The notes below the pieces were generated by a model. That model made no database searches, was not told the DNA's origin, and saw nothing but the letters and a program-made list of their open reading frames with translations. Positions 39,230-51,927 of a stretch of DNA of 64,000 bases are shown piece after piece. Origin of the DNA: Amblyornis subalaris (lineage: Eukaryota > Chordata > Aves > Passeriformes > Ptilonorhynchidae); contig JACAXG010000106.1 in assembly GCA_018881555.1 (NCBI GenBank), forward strand, positions 1,644,917-1,708,916, given 5' to 3'. Each line of letters starts with the position of its first letter. Positions within the stretch are counted from its first letter, which is position 1. The position numbers were made by a program, and so were the translations under genes.

Positions 39230-39480
39230 TTAGTGCAACGAACTATACACGTGCACAAAAAAATAAACATCAAGCCAAGGTGAGCAGACCAGACAGACGA
39301 AGTGTAAGTGGAAAAGACAATGCTGACACGGTAAATTCGTTGCTCAAGGGCGAGTAAAATGTAAATAAGTTTAAAGAAATCAAAGACTCGTGGCACGGAC
39401 TCACGAGTGCATTTAAGAGCTGCGTTCATCCTACTCGCGCTCGGTATCAGGGCTGAAACAATCGTGGTGCTGGGAGGCAT
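39230..39480. promoter_or_regulatory. CpG-bearing intronic cluster
   Basis: Around 17 CpGs in about 250 bases despite moderate GC (CACGTG E-box at 39249-39254, CTCACGAG, CTCGCGCTCGG). It directly follows a strongly CpG-depleted block. No repeat recognised. Confidence 0.35.
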
Positions 39481-39762
39481 GTTAAAGCATCTTTCAGATC
39501 TGATACAAATGCAGTGCATATATATTGCAGTCGCAGCTTGTGGAGAGCTCAGAGCCGAACCTGGAAGAGTAGGAACCCTGGCTGAGGTCAGATCCCATAT
39601 AAAATCATCTCTGTTGGGTAGATCACCGCAAAAAGGCTTTCAATTTAAACTACAAGATGGATAAAAATTGGAGATTTTATACTGGGGACAGCTGATAGGC
39701 CAATGTTAGAAGTTTTTCATTGTTTAAAAAAGACTTATAATAATTTCTGAAGTAATCACAAT

Positions 39763-39826
39763 GCTTGGTCTTGATATTTTTAAATGTCTTTCCCAAACTA
39801 AATGACTCTGTGATTCTACGATATAG
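39763..39826 (+). mobile_element. CR1 LINE short 3'-end fragment
   Basis: About 60 bases resembling the CR1 tail: TGTCTTTCCCAAACTAAATGACTCTGTGATTCTACG. It includes two 8-bp tail repeat units and resembles the element ending at 25975. Confidence 0.7.
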
Positions 39827-42449
39827 AAACTCACAGAAAAGGAAAACTTTGGGGAGAGTTTGTTCTCCAGCTTTTGTGGAATTCTTTGCCACATTCTCTG
39901 ATTTCAACGTCAAAAATTACTGGTTCGCTCACAGTACTGAATAATTAATTCATGACACTGGACAAAAGCAATGTATTGTTGGTGAAACTAAGTTTTTCAT
40001 GGGCTGCTCTAGACTCCCAAGCAAAGATTAATTTCTGAGCAGGTTGTCCTACAGCTCAACATCCCACGTTGAAATTCCAGTCAATTGCCCCTTCTGGGCT
40101 CTAAGTCAGAAAGTAAACCTGTCATATCCAGGGCTGAGTTATTTGCTGTCAACTGGATTACGGCACAAAAAGGCTGTAATTGAAGGCTGCAAGAGGTTAT
40201 AGATTGAACATAGTCAAAAGCAGTAATTCCACTTAGTAAAAGTAGATATCATCCAAAATGAGAAAAGTTAAGCTCATATAAGGTGAAATTCTGACTCCGT
40301 TGTGGCTTCCAGTCGCTGGGATTTTTGTCAGTGACTTTCAGAGTAATCAAAATTTCACTCACTGCCCAGAGAGATGCTGGAAACGGTGTGATGAAGTGAA
40401 AGTTAAAATAGCTCTTAACCTGAGGCTTCCAAAACACATTTTCTGAGCACAAACTGCTGTCTAACTCGGTGTTTTCATGATGTAGCAATGCAGACAGCCC
40501 TTCTGGGGACCAAGGGGATAAAACTGTGCTAGTGGAGCGCAACTGGGATGTGCAACAAGAGCCACCCTGCTGTAAATACTGCAGTTCCCATTGTTCAGCA
40601 CCCTGTGGGATGTGGGGAACTGGACCACTCAAGCATGGTAGGGTACAGTTTGCAAGAAGTGATTTCAGAAAGCTGTAACATCGCTGAATGTCAGTGGCAG
40701 TGCTGACACCTTCCACCTGGGGCCCTCCTTTGAAAGACAGGTAGAGATTACTGGGAGAGAGAACATAAAAGTGTCTGACAGATGCACTAATTTTACTGGG
40801 AGCAGGAGGATTAAATTATAATNCAGAGTCTCATCATCTTTCTGTCTTTCATACCAGTAAATCTGAACCAAAGAATGCAACTGATGCACCTCTGGGAACG
40901 AGGCTCCATAGGGTCTCCTGTGTGCTTTCCATATCCCCTCTGCTTTGGATGTGCTGCAGAGAGTGGCTTCTCTGTCTGAGTTACAAACCAGCCAGGTGCC
41001 AGCAGAGCTGGTGGCTCTGTTTTTTTGCCACGTGCTTTCTGTTTGTCCATCATTAAGCACATCAAAGCCTCAGTGTCCCCCTCAGAAAACAATGCTGTTA
41101 ATAACATTAATCCACCTTTATTAAGAGCCTTTAGCTCTGTGGAGGAGTACCAAATATTATTAAGACAAAGACAAGAGGATAATAAGGAAATGTGTTTTTT
41201 CCCTTGCTGACCTAGTTTCTAACCTCACTTTAAAATCTTCCCTTGGTTTTAATTATGCTTAATCTAAAGCTAAGCTCACAAATCTAGCAAACTTAAGGGC
41301 TGCTTTTAAGTGAATTTTCTCGCCTGTCAGAGTTCCTCAAGCTTTCTGTGCTACAGTCAGGAGTTTATTTCCAGCCCAGATGCAGAGCTGGGGCAGGTCT
41401 CTGCCAGCATGGAGCGTGAGCTCAGGCACCACCTTGCTCGAGTGGAGCCTGGGTACCACAGCATTCTTCACAGAACAATTGCAGCCCTTTTCTCATCAGC
41501 CATAGCCAGAGGCAGCAATAAGGGTGAAGGATATCTATCATGAAAAGTCCAGTGTCAATGTGTTCCCCCAATTTATTTACTGACCTTCAATGCAACAGCC
41601 ATACTCCTGACCCTCATGAGATGAAGCCTAAGGGGAAATGGCACTGAGCACCAATTCCATATCCTGTTGTTCTGTGGTCTAAATTAAGTGCTAATTAATT
41701 ACCACTGGCATCTTTGGCATTGCCTGTCAAATTGGATTTAGGATATCCTTTCGCTGTTTAAACAAATAGCCCAACATCTAAAGCTAAAATCCCAAGTGTC
41801 AGCGTTTTCTTTACTTTTAAATTTTTATTTTAAAATCCAGTGAGTATGTCCATGGATTTTGCAGGTAGAATTCAAATAAAAGAAACAGGAATTGATATTG
41901 TCAATTTTGATTAATAGTCCCTCATTAATAAACATCCTGTTATTCAGTTTCCACCTGCAGTTGCTGATGTTGCCTGGAATCAATTAACTCATATAATTTG
42001 ATTTATTTTACAAAGACATTTTTGGATGTGCTGTGCTGGTGATAAAGGTTCTATATTTACAATTCGTGATTTAAGCGAGATTGTTACTAACTGCTTTTTA
42101 TTTTTAATGTTACAAGAAAATGTAGCTTCGGGCATTCTTGAACAAAAATATTTAAGCAATTTTAAAAGTTAAAACTTTATTTATTTAAAACTATCTGTTG
42201 CCTTCTGAACCACACAGGCCACAAAAGCATACAGATCCAGGACCTCTGACAGGTTGGTCTTTACAATAAGCCTGTTGTTCTGGAGAAAAAAAACCTCGGA
42301 AATAGAATTGAAAAATAAATTAAAAAAAAAAAGTCAGGCATGGCAAAAGTTACACCACCAGCCAAAAATACATTTAAGGTCTCTATGTGATATATCTCTG
42401 TCTGAATATATATTATTCTACGTAGTCTCACACTGCCTTTATCACTCTT

Positions 42450-43430
42450 CTATCCAAACACCTCTAAGAAGTGCATCAGCATCTGCCCAACATCTGCCAC
42501 GGGTGGTTTTGCTCTCTCCCATCCCTGCCCCAAGGAGAGGCTTATGCTCACAGTGCCAGTGTGGCTTCTGAACAGGGGCTCACTCTTGTTTGAGAATTAT
42601 TTGCTGCTGCAGAAGGCCAAAATGAATGCCTTGTGCATGGAGCTGCAGCCAGAGGAGTCCAGGATGCTCCTTAAGGAAGTTCATGGCCTTCAGCTGACTC
42701 CTACCAAATCCCTGTGCCCAAACAGGAAAACTTCAGGTACAGCAGCACCATGGACTAGCCAGATCTCTTGTTTTAAGAGCACCAGTCAGAAGCAGTTTTG
42801 CATTCTCACACCAAAAATTAAAACCCAAGCCGAACTGGGAGGACAGAGTGCTGGCTGCCAGTACATGGAAGAACCCAGCAGGTCACCCAGTTGGGTCAGT
42901 TTTCCAAAAGGGAGATCTGGAATTTTTTTAATAGGGAAAGTTTTGTGGAAAGATTTTGCATCCATCTCTTTGACACGATATGGTTTGTAAGAGTGGGACC
43001 TGAGCCTTTGCCCACACCAGGGTCTTTGGTGGAGCCACAACGTGGTGATGAGCTCCTGTCCTTGCTGGCTATGCACCAGTGTGCCCCTTCTGCCTTTGCA
43101 GCTTCTCTGACTCAGGAGATGTCCAGAAAAACAAACAATGCCAAGGTTGAGGTACAGGTGTATTTTTACCCTGCTCACAGCTCCTCAGTGGAGCAGGAGC
43201 ACCTCTCCTTGTCCAGAAGAGCAACCAGGACTTCTCCAAAACACATTCCTGGATGAAGCCCCTGCAGAGGCTGGANTATCTGTCGATATCTAAATGTGTT
43301 TTTACATCCTGGCCTCAGCCACCCAGAAGATGAAGTCCTTCTCCACAAGACAGGCCCCATGTAAGGTGTGTGCAAAGGCAGGAGCACATGTGCTCTTCTG
43401 TAGGGTCGTCCTACGGGGAGCAAAGTTCGC
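42450..43430. other. Unassigned GC-richer block with overlapping open frames
   Basis: This ~1 kb block has higher GC than its surroundings and overlapping frames on both strands (148 codons at 42544-42990, 130 codons on the - strand at 42786-43178, 121 codons at 42891-43256). None shows a known domain. The overlapping frames reflect few stop-like words rather than coding. It may be a decayed mobile element. Confidence 0.3.
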
Positions 43431-46400
43431 CCAACACTGAGGAGATTTTATTTTTAACTGTTCTCTTATTAAACCAGGCTAAGCCAGAATAAATGCCTTT
43501 GCTCAGCTTTTCACAGTCTATTCAGCCAACTGTGAAGCAACGTTCGGAGTTAGTTTAGTTATTATTTTCATTTAGGGCCAGGCTCCAAGGCAGTTCATCC
43601 AGGGAAGGGCTCGTGCTGGGAGATACGCGGGGGATCCCCTGAGGAAGCCCATTCTCCAGCGGGTCCCTGTCAGCTGTCCAGGTGCTATATATAGCCATCC
43701 AATGGCCAGATTTAAAGGCTGGTCTGTGGAGGAAGACAGCATCAAGTGCTCGTTCCTGTATCCCAGAGCAACTGAAGAGAAGGGATTTTTCCCAAAGAGC
43801 TGTAACACGAACCCACAGCTGCANAGCACAGGAAGCCTATGGAGTTTCTGTAGGCCAGGAGCCATCCAGGCTATTTTCAGCAAGAGCAAGCTCTTAAGTA
43901 TGTCTGAACTCATTCTGACCCCTCTTGTAACATATCATACGCCATGACCTGGTTTCTNTATTACCAGCCTAGCTATTGTTTCAAATTCAACCTATGGAAC
44001 AAACAGGGATTTAAAATACCTTCATGTTTTACACAGCCACATACAAGTAGCTTAAAACTGTATTAGTCCACTGTGATCCCTGAACTGTGTTTATTTGTTG
44101 CATAGGAAACCACAGGGCACATTTTGAAAAGGACAGACATTGTAGTGTTTTGGAGCTCCTCTATAAGCATAAACCCTCAGGTTGCAATTCCATACACACC
44201 AAGCTCCCTGTTCCCAGCACAGTAGAGTGATCTCACAAGCAACAAGCTGAGGACTCCACTGATGATGTTTGTATNTGCTTAACTTCATCAGCTGGTGAAT
44301 ATCACTGCAATGCAACTGAGAAATCACCTATAAAGCCAGGACATAATAGTAACGAGGTTTTGTTTGCATTCATAGAACATCGAAAATCTGAATTTAGTGC
44401 TAAATTTTAAATTTCTCCATGTAGCAGTGCAAGGAATTGAACAGTTTACACAAATAGAGTTTGTGGTATCAGGGGCTCACCACCAGTTACTTCCATAAGT
44501 TTCCCAAGATGGAGTTGAGTAGTGCAGAGGCCCTGCACTCTTCCTCCACGATGGGTGTATTTTGGTTTCTCTCCTAGTCTGGTGTATCCAGCTGGATATG
44601 GATATCCCTGCAAGGTTTTGCCTTGTCATAGGACCCCTATTGTTGTTTGTGCTTTAAGAAAACTCTAAAATCTGCAGTTCACTTGTCCTTTTAGTACCAA
44701 AATCCACTCAGGTTCTTCCCAAAAAAACAACTNCTGCAGCGGCACTGAAATAAATTGACGACAGAAAATGACGCTGCTGTGATATGCCGTATCTCAGGAA
44801 AGTGTGTAACAGGCCTTAGATGGAAAGGAAATACGCTGAGAAGAAACCTGATAGTTTATCTGTGCATCGTGCTGCAGCCTTGCTTCCTTCCTAGCACTGA
44901 AAAACCCATCTGCAAAAGCCCTGCGAAAATGTGCTTATACACACACAGACATTATCACTTCCTAGGACGGTACGTTTTATTATCAGGTTATTTTCCAGTA
45001 CATTTGGCACAGTTAAGGTAAGTATATTAACTTTACTTCCAAATAAAGAAAACAAAGTTGGACTGAATGTCTCAGCCATTGTCAATGAGTTAAGAACTGA
45101 CAGGAGGTCCAAGTAATCAACCCTGTCTACGGCGCTGAGCTTTCCCCTGGGACACCTCCTCTGATCATACAATGTATCTGACTGGCATGGATGTAGAATT
45201 GCTTTCAATAAAGATTTTATTTCAAGGTTGGATGACTCCTTCCCAAATGTCTTGTCACTAAAGCAAAGTATGTAATACCTGTTATTTTTTAACTCCTGTG
45301 AACCAGCATTTGGGAGGGAGAGGAGCGTAAAACATTGAGCTGGAAGCTGTTCATCATAAGAGACAAATTTTAACGTGTTCAAATTGATGGGGAGCTCTGC
45401 AATACCAAAAGTCAGAAAGCTGCAGCATAAAAACTGGCCTGTAACAGTGCAGTCAGGAGGCCTGTTAACAGAATTATTGTTGGGGAGAGATGAAGGCAGC
45501 TGAGCCCTTCCCAGGGCCAAGTCCTTAAGCTACAACATTACATTTGCATATGCCTGAGTATAGATAGGAAACAGATATCGGCTAATTTGAGGATAATTAT
45601 TGGCAAAGCGAATCGATGGGATGCACACTCTTTGACCTATTAAGGCAGTTCACAGGGACTTACACATCAAATCAGTCCCATCATCCATCGGGATGAGCAG
45701 CTCTGGCTGTGACAGTGGCCACCAGCACAGCTCAGCAAAGGTACAAAACCCACCCAAATGGGCTGTCGTGGAATACCCCACCCAGAGAGGAGCTGGTTCC
45801 TAGTTCTATAAGGTTAATTAGGAGAGATGCCACAAATATAACATTTTAAATCGTTTCTGGGGAGGTTGTTTTATTCCCATGTATCTTTAATCTCTCTTGG
45901 CCTCTGTGTAGGTCTTGGTTTCTGTCTCTAGTGGCAGAGACTTCCTAGTGAACACAACTATTGTGCATAATGCTGGCGGGCAGGATTCTGGTAAGACCAA
46001 AACCTGCTTTTATCCCTGGGTCCTCCACTGAATCCAGGGGATGGCATTTCCCACACCTGCCATTCTGGCCCATAACCACGTACCAAGTGACCTGTTCTGG
46101 CTCTTCTGATCTCCTCATTTTGCAATGTGTAGTCCTTTAGTCATAGCCTATGTTACCAGTTCATGGAAGAGTAGCAGGATTGTCCTATTGAAAAGTTANC
46201 CTTAAACATAATTTAAAACAGTGAAAGAATATTAGACATGGCTAAAAGCAGTTCTGTTAAGGGTAGAAATGTCCCTGACATTGAGCAAGATTAAATCNTT
46301 GTAGGCTGGAAAAGGATAAGATAGCAAAAGTGAGCAGCTCTCAGAGCAGCTGGCTCTTCCCTCCAACACTCTCCAGCCTACAGTAGAAGTGTCCTTTCCA

Positions 46401-46727
46401 ATGGGATTTCCTCCCTAAGTACACTTACTTCTCCAATTTTTTACATCCAGTAGGAATATTAAGATGTTGAGGAGTCAGTCACTGTTGAAACCCTTTCCCC
46501 TCCTCAGCAGTTACTATGAAGTAAAAATGGATGAAGAACATTTCCTAACACCTACTGTGTTTGAAGTAATAATACAGTGTGCTTTCCAAATGTCAAAATT
46601 AATAATGATTTTATTTAGAGTGTCTGAAAAGTGTAGGTTTAATGGAACTAGAGAGCCAACTCACCATACAATGACCCTCGTAGCTGTAGAGTTGCCCTGC
46701 TCTCCGTCACACATTTTNCAGCTTGCA

Positions 46728-46741
46728 GTTGCCTTGGCAAC
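46728..46741. promoter_or_regulatory. RFX X-box palindrome
   Basis: GTTGCCTTGGCAAC: two perfect RFX half sites (GTTGCC and GGCAAC) with a 2-base spacer. This matches the full dimeric RFX consensus. Function depends on chromatin context. Confidence 0.5.
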
Positions 46742-47539
46742 AGCCAAAGCATAAATTCCAAGTATTTTTCCTTATATATCTGCCATTGACACCAGAGCCC
46801 TCCTATCAGACACTTCTGCTGTTTTAATACATCATTAATTTCATTACTATTAATAATGAGAACTGTATTTTCTGCATATCTCTGGACTTGTGATCTTTAA
46901 GGACTGAAGCCATTCTTGAAGCTCAGTTATTTTGGAGAAAAATATAATCTTGTGCAGCACAACAATTTCTTGATATGGTTCCAACATCTGTGGCACTGGA
47001 TTATAGATTGTTTCTAAAATAATCTTAAATTGATGGATCATTGCTCCTTTCATTTGGGCTTGACAAAAAGTACCTCTGGCATTTCCTTTCACTCTCTATG
47101 TTGAAAATGGTGTATCACTCTTTCTGCTCTTTTTCTTGCCAAAAAAATATTTCTTGCCCATTTTTTCAGGATTTTCTCTTTTAACAACTCAATTTCACTT
47201 AGTAGCTATAGTAATAGCATGAAGTGTGCATATTTGAGGTTGATTTGCTTTGACTTCTCTTGTGGACAGATGATAAAAATATCAGTTATGGAATTTCTTT
47301 GGTAAATATTTGTAATTCAAAAAGACATAAAGTCCAAAACTTATAATTATTCTATTCAGGTTGGATTTAATTCCTTACTTCTACCTCTCCAGTAGCTGTA
47401 TTTTACCACATATTATTTAACTATTCAAACTTTCCATGTTTCCAAGTTTGCTTGGTTTATATTTTTTCATTATTATGGTCATCAAAACAAGTGAAACTGC
47501 ATGAACATATGAAGGATTTTCAAGATATTTTCTCAATAC

Positions 47540-48200
47540 AATAATGCTTTTTCTAGCACTAGGTTTTAAGGACCCCAAATTTACACAAACTTTCTTAGTG
47601 CCACCTTACATATTGATGAACCACAATCAGTGCCTCTCCATCCCCACNACACACCACACACATCCTCCATTGCCTCATGCCATACCTTCACCTCCTGATT
47701 GCTGGGAAATGTTATCAATGCCTGGAATTTACCAGGATTTCATGAGAAGGATGGAATCTCCAGGAAAAACAAGGAAAATTATTCTCCTTCAGGAAGACAG
47801 CCAGCAAGGACAGATGGGTTGGCCATGCATCTTCCATTTCCTGTGTCCACATCAGGAACACAGGATCTCAACGTCTTGCTCCACATTTTACAGATAAAAG
47901 AAGTCAGTCCCCAGCTGTCACTTCAGTAAACTGAGCTTTGTTGCCACCTTTATTCACCCTGACTCCGCTCATCCATGGTCCACTGCCTCCTTCTCCCTGC
48001 AAGGTGCTTCTCCTCCAGCTCCATCAATGCTGTCCACTATCAGCCCCCTCCTATTTCGAAGCCATGGCTGAGGCTACATTGATTATCTCTAAAACTAAAC
48101 AAAACACAACCACTAAATTCCCCCCTACACCCCACAGTGAACACTCATGCTGTGTCATCTCCAAACACTTTATGAGCTCTCCAACTTTTACCATGTAAGA
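47540..48200. other. Unassigned C/T-rich block
   Basis: CpG-poor sequence rich in CCT and CCA words with short open frames (117 and 86 codons), no known domain. Nothing I can assign. Confidence 0.25.
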
Positions 48201-49776
48201 AGCTCAGCAGAAATCAAGTCTCTCTCCTGGAGAGGCCCCAAGCTTGCTGTGCATGCCTCTGCATAAGTGGCATTAAGCAAAACAATCTCGTCACCTCTGT
48301 AACATTCTTAATTGTGATAAAGATGTGTGACATCCATCAGAAGCCCACACAGTCACTTGGCAGCAAGACTACCAACTTTCGAGACTTTCTGAACTTCTAA
48401 GAGGAGAGATGATATATTAATATTACCACAGAAAGATAATTAATCTCTAAAAAATTTAATGAAGACGCTGTATTTTAAGAAACTAATAGTTAAGCCAATC
48501 TGATTAGTGCCATATGGAGAGTGTGTTGTGCAATGGACACCACAGTTACTAGCATGAGGCAGAACGAAGTAATTCTGCCTATTTATACTTGGGGGAAAAA
48601 ACACGAGTGCTGATGCTCAAGGAATGTGGAAAACGACNAGACTGGCACAAATCCACAAGAGATGCTTTTTGCTGTGTGACCCACCCACTAACATGAAAGA
48701 AACCCTTTTTTAAGTGCCTGAAGCCATTGGGTCTCATGAAATTTCTTTCCCTTATAGTGTGGCTTGCTGGAAATTCAGCCACAGGTATGGGAAAACAGAG
48801 ACAGCTGTGATGGTTTTTAAATTGCTGTCTGGATTTTAAAAAGGTAAATGAGTGACAATGGAGAGGAGGGTAAAAACATAACTTGGCTTCAACAATCCAC
48901 TTGGAATATTTAAGTTAAAACTAGCAGGTTAAGGNAGCATCCATAAATTCAAACATTTACATAATAAAGTTGCATTTAGTTTGCATTCCTTGGTAGAGCT
49001 GTGCAATTTATTTATAAAATATGTATCTTCATTTACTAGTCTTTCCAACCCTAGGATACATAATGTATTCTGGAGGGCTGAGGGAAATGGATTTCTACTT
49101 AGTTTGTACTCACCACCGCAGAGATTTATGCCAAACTTCGTACCTAAACTCCATCCATTAAACCTGTANTGTTCTTAGACCAGACTTCTCCATCCTTAAT
49201 GCCCTTTCCACAGGAATATTAAGTCTTAATACAGACACAAGATCAACTTTTAATAATAATAGTCCTTCTCTTGCAATTTTGTGGGTAATAAAGATATCAA
49301 AGGTTATAATCCTTACCATTATTTCCTAAGTCATCTNGTTAAGGTATGTGTTCTCTGTGTCTTTCAAGAAACTTTGTGTCAGGATAAGGCATGCAAAAGN
49401 CTTTAGTTACATAAATTTCACAATCCATTTCAGCCCATATTCACTTTATTGGATTTAAATTAGCAGAAGGAATGTGTTTCATGTGAGCTCTATATTAAGG
49501 GCCTTTTTTTTGGTTTTCACAACTCTTTCAGTGCTGGAGACCANGCTAAGGGAAGCAGGGAATCTTCCCCCTGGCATTACAAAAACTCTCCTTTTCTTCT
49601 TTGTCACATTGGCAGAAATTTCTCTTGCCTCTCTGTTTTCTTTCTTTTCAATAAGTTAACCAAACAAACACCCCTACCAGGAGAAACAGTTAAAAAGTGC
49701 CTCTATGTACTTCAAGAGCAACAGTGACTCCTTTGACATCCTTCTTCTTTAACCAGTTCTTTCCTTTTGTCGACAG

Positions 49777-49960
49777 GATAGCAGCCAAGGAATCCGTGAA
49801 TCTTATGTCAACACAGAGCTTAGGAATTGTGTTTGGACCAACACTGCTTAGACCTGAAAAGGAGACAGGGAACATGGCAGTCCACATGCTGTACCAAAAT
49901 CAGATAGTTGAACTTATGCTGAGTGAGTACAGCAAGATCTTCGGCTCGGAGGAAGACTGA
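49777..49960 (+). CDS. ARHGAP15: ARHGAP15 terminal coding exon (end of RhoGAP domain, stop codon)
   Basis: The last coding exon gives about 60 residues after the split lysine and ends with TGA at 49958-49960. It contains the conserved RhoGAP block NLMSTQSLGIVFGPTLLR, whose Asn and FGP residues pack against the bound GTPase, then a helix MLYQNQIVELMLSEYSKIF and the terminal GSEED. The family usually ends a few residues past the RhoGAP fold, as here. The acceptor is the CGACAG ending at 49776. The alternative AG at 49755-49756 would read into an in-frame TAG within eight codons, so it is excluded. The + strand frame is intact with no N or frameshift. With the exon at 27665 it gives a continuous domain across a 22-kb intron. 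I recall mammalian ARHGAP15 ending in the same SKIFGSEED, which is the main basis for the symbol. Confidence 0.92.
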
Positions 49961-50145
49961 CAGACAGGGCCTGTTATTGAAAACGTTCACATCTGTCTTG
50001 ATGTCTAATATTTTTACATTTCTGTAAACATATTTCTGAAATATTTCTTTTTCTTTCAAGTGACAGATGCCTCATTTTGTGCAAACTTAATGATGATTTT
50101 GTGTCTAATTTTCAAACATTGGAATAAAAAATATTGTCAACATTT
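49961..50145 (+). other. ARHGAP15: ARHGAP15 3' UTR, proximal form
   Basis: Non-coding sequence runs from the stop codon to just past the first AATAAA (50123-50128). The end is an estimate of the cleavage site, about 15-20 bases after the signal. The sequence is AT-rich and includes TTTTTACATTTCTGTAAACATATTTC, a T/A-rich stretch of the kind bound by 3' UTR proteins. A short UTR of this size would agree with the short 3' UTR I recall for the mammalian gene. Longer forms ending near 51.05 kb are possible. Confidence 0.65.
50123..50128 (+). terminator. Proximal polyadenylation signal AATAAA
   Basis: A canonical AATAAA lies about 163 bases after the ARHGAP15 stop codon. A T/G-bearing stretch (TATATGTATTCTG) starts about 24 bases downstream and could act as the downstream element. 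It is the first canonical signal after the stop, so it is the most likely main 3' end. Confidence 0.7.
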
Positions 50146-51029
50146 GCCTATATGTATTCTGCATTAACCCTTTGAGAGTTTCATTATGCTAGCACTCCAA
50201 GTGTCACTTTTTCTGCAAGCTGAGCACACAGCATATGGCCCTAGACCATAGAAAATGCTGTTTACCAACATATGCAATGGCACAGAAAGACAAATAATAA
50301 TTGAGGGGGTTTGTGGAAAACGGATTAAAATATGTATATTAAAAGCACTGAATTAAAGCAGCCATAGGAGATCATTCATATCTAATCTGAGTATAATTTA
50401 CCTTTCTGTTTGATATACGTTGAAAATTAAAGACATGATGAGTAATCAATTTGTCTACCCCAAGAGCTGAAAAAAAAATTACATTTAATGCTTTTAAACA
50501 AACAAAATAAACAAACACAAACAAAATGAGAATGTCATCATTTGCATAACAGTGCCTAAAAGAAATTAAAAATGGAATTGGAACTTTGGCATTTTTACTT
50601 AAACGCAGTACATGAAATGAAGACATTGCATGACTGCTCATTTTAATGTAACATCCATTTTGATTCTTCATCACACTGTACATCTGCCCGCTTTCCCCAG
50701 CTATCTCATGTTCTGTAGCATTTGTATTGTGCTCCTGAGGATGCTTTATTGGTGAACTACATTAAATTCATCTAGAAAGAACTTTAAAAAAAAGCCTTTT
50801 CATATGCCCTTAGGATTACTTGGCTAGACTTGAATCAATTTATGCATTTGATGGTTAGTTTCAGTTGTCATGGATAAACAAAAGGGTAACTGTCTAGAAT
50901 ATATCAAATATTGTTTCATTCTGAAATGTATGATTCCAGCTATACACATCTCCTACCCTGTTTTGTAAAAGTATTCTGCTGATAAAATGTAGACTTATGT
51001 TTGACAGCTTTTTAATCAAGTTCAAAGAG

Positions 51030-51039
51030 AATAAATAAA
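51030..51039 (+). terminator. Distal tandem polyadenylation signals (overlapping AATAAA x2)
   Basis: Two overlapping AATAAA hexamers sit at 51030-51035 and 51034-51039, with a T/G-rich stretch (GAGTCTGTCTGGTT) from about 51059. Further AATAAA copies are at 50506-50511 and 51096-51101. They could give a long 3' UTR of about 1.1 kb. In AT-rich sequence such hexamers also occur by chance. Confidence 0.35.
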
Positions 51040-51909
51040 ACTAATCCAGTGTGGTAAAGAGTCTGTCTGGTTATCGATTTGTTCATAAAATGAAAAATAA
51101 ACCATGTAAATAAGATGTGTGAAACACAGATCCAGAAGCAAATATTTAAAGCAATTAAAGACCCCAAAACATAGGATTAATGCATAGGTCTGCTGTGCAT
51201 GAGAGATATGTCTTCAATATCACTCCAGCAGATCATGGATTGCTTCAGTTTTTACTCAGCATCATTGTGCAGAATTCCATGTTATTCAGGAAAGGTCACT
51301 CCTTGGAGTGGTCATTTATGGCAACAAACATGTAATGAGGTCTGATCGTTAACTAAGACCAGGCTCTTTCATCAGGTACTAACACAGGCAGAAAATAACA
51401 CCAAGAAAACATAAAACCCGGCCCCGAGATGTTTTTTTGACTTCACACGTGCCTGAAAAACCAAGNAAAACAGAGGGGTAGCGACCAGTAATTAAAATGA
51501 AAAACACAAAACCAAATAAAATCTCCCTCCTATCACAAATACCCAGCGCAATCGTTTCTGAACAAAACTGTAACGTTCTGGAGAACCCAAATTCTTGATG
51601 TTTAAAAACTTTATGTTCAAGAAAATATTTTTCATGTTAATGTCGAGCCATGAGTGCTTAAACAGTGATGCTTTTCAGCATCATCGTCTGTAGACTCTTT
51701 TAATAGCAACAAACCAGGCGCTGTTTATAGCCTGTGGAAATGACTGGAAGAAAGATAGTCAGAAGTTCAGCCTATTCCCTAATAAAGACCATTCACATTA
51801 TGGCCCCACGGGTGCTCACAATCATGCTATTGAAGTAATTTCTGCTATTACTGGAAATGAAAAGTTCACTTGTTACTTGGAGCCTGTTGCACTCAGAAGA
51901 AAAAGATTC

Positions 51910-51927
51910 TTAATTAATTAATTAATC
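51910..51927. repeat. (TTAA)n palindromic simple repeat
   Basis: Four TTAA/TAAT units in tandem. Each unit contains the homeodomain core TAAT. Confidence 0.7.

Larger units (their letters stand above)
27771..49776 (+). other. ARHGAP15: Last intron of ARHGAP15 (22,006 bp)
   Basis: The intron starts with GTAAGT and ends with TTTTGTCGACAG; both splice sites and the codon phase are consistent (phase 2 in, phase 2 out). It is complete in this window. Contents besides the listed repeats and CpG clusters are AT-rich sequence with no recognisable exon. A 209-codon open frame on the - strand (44891-45520) matches nothing I know. Confidence 0.88.
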
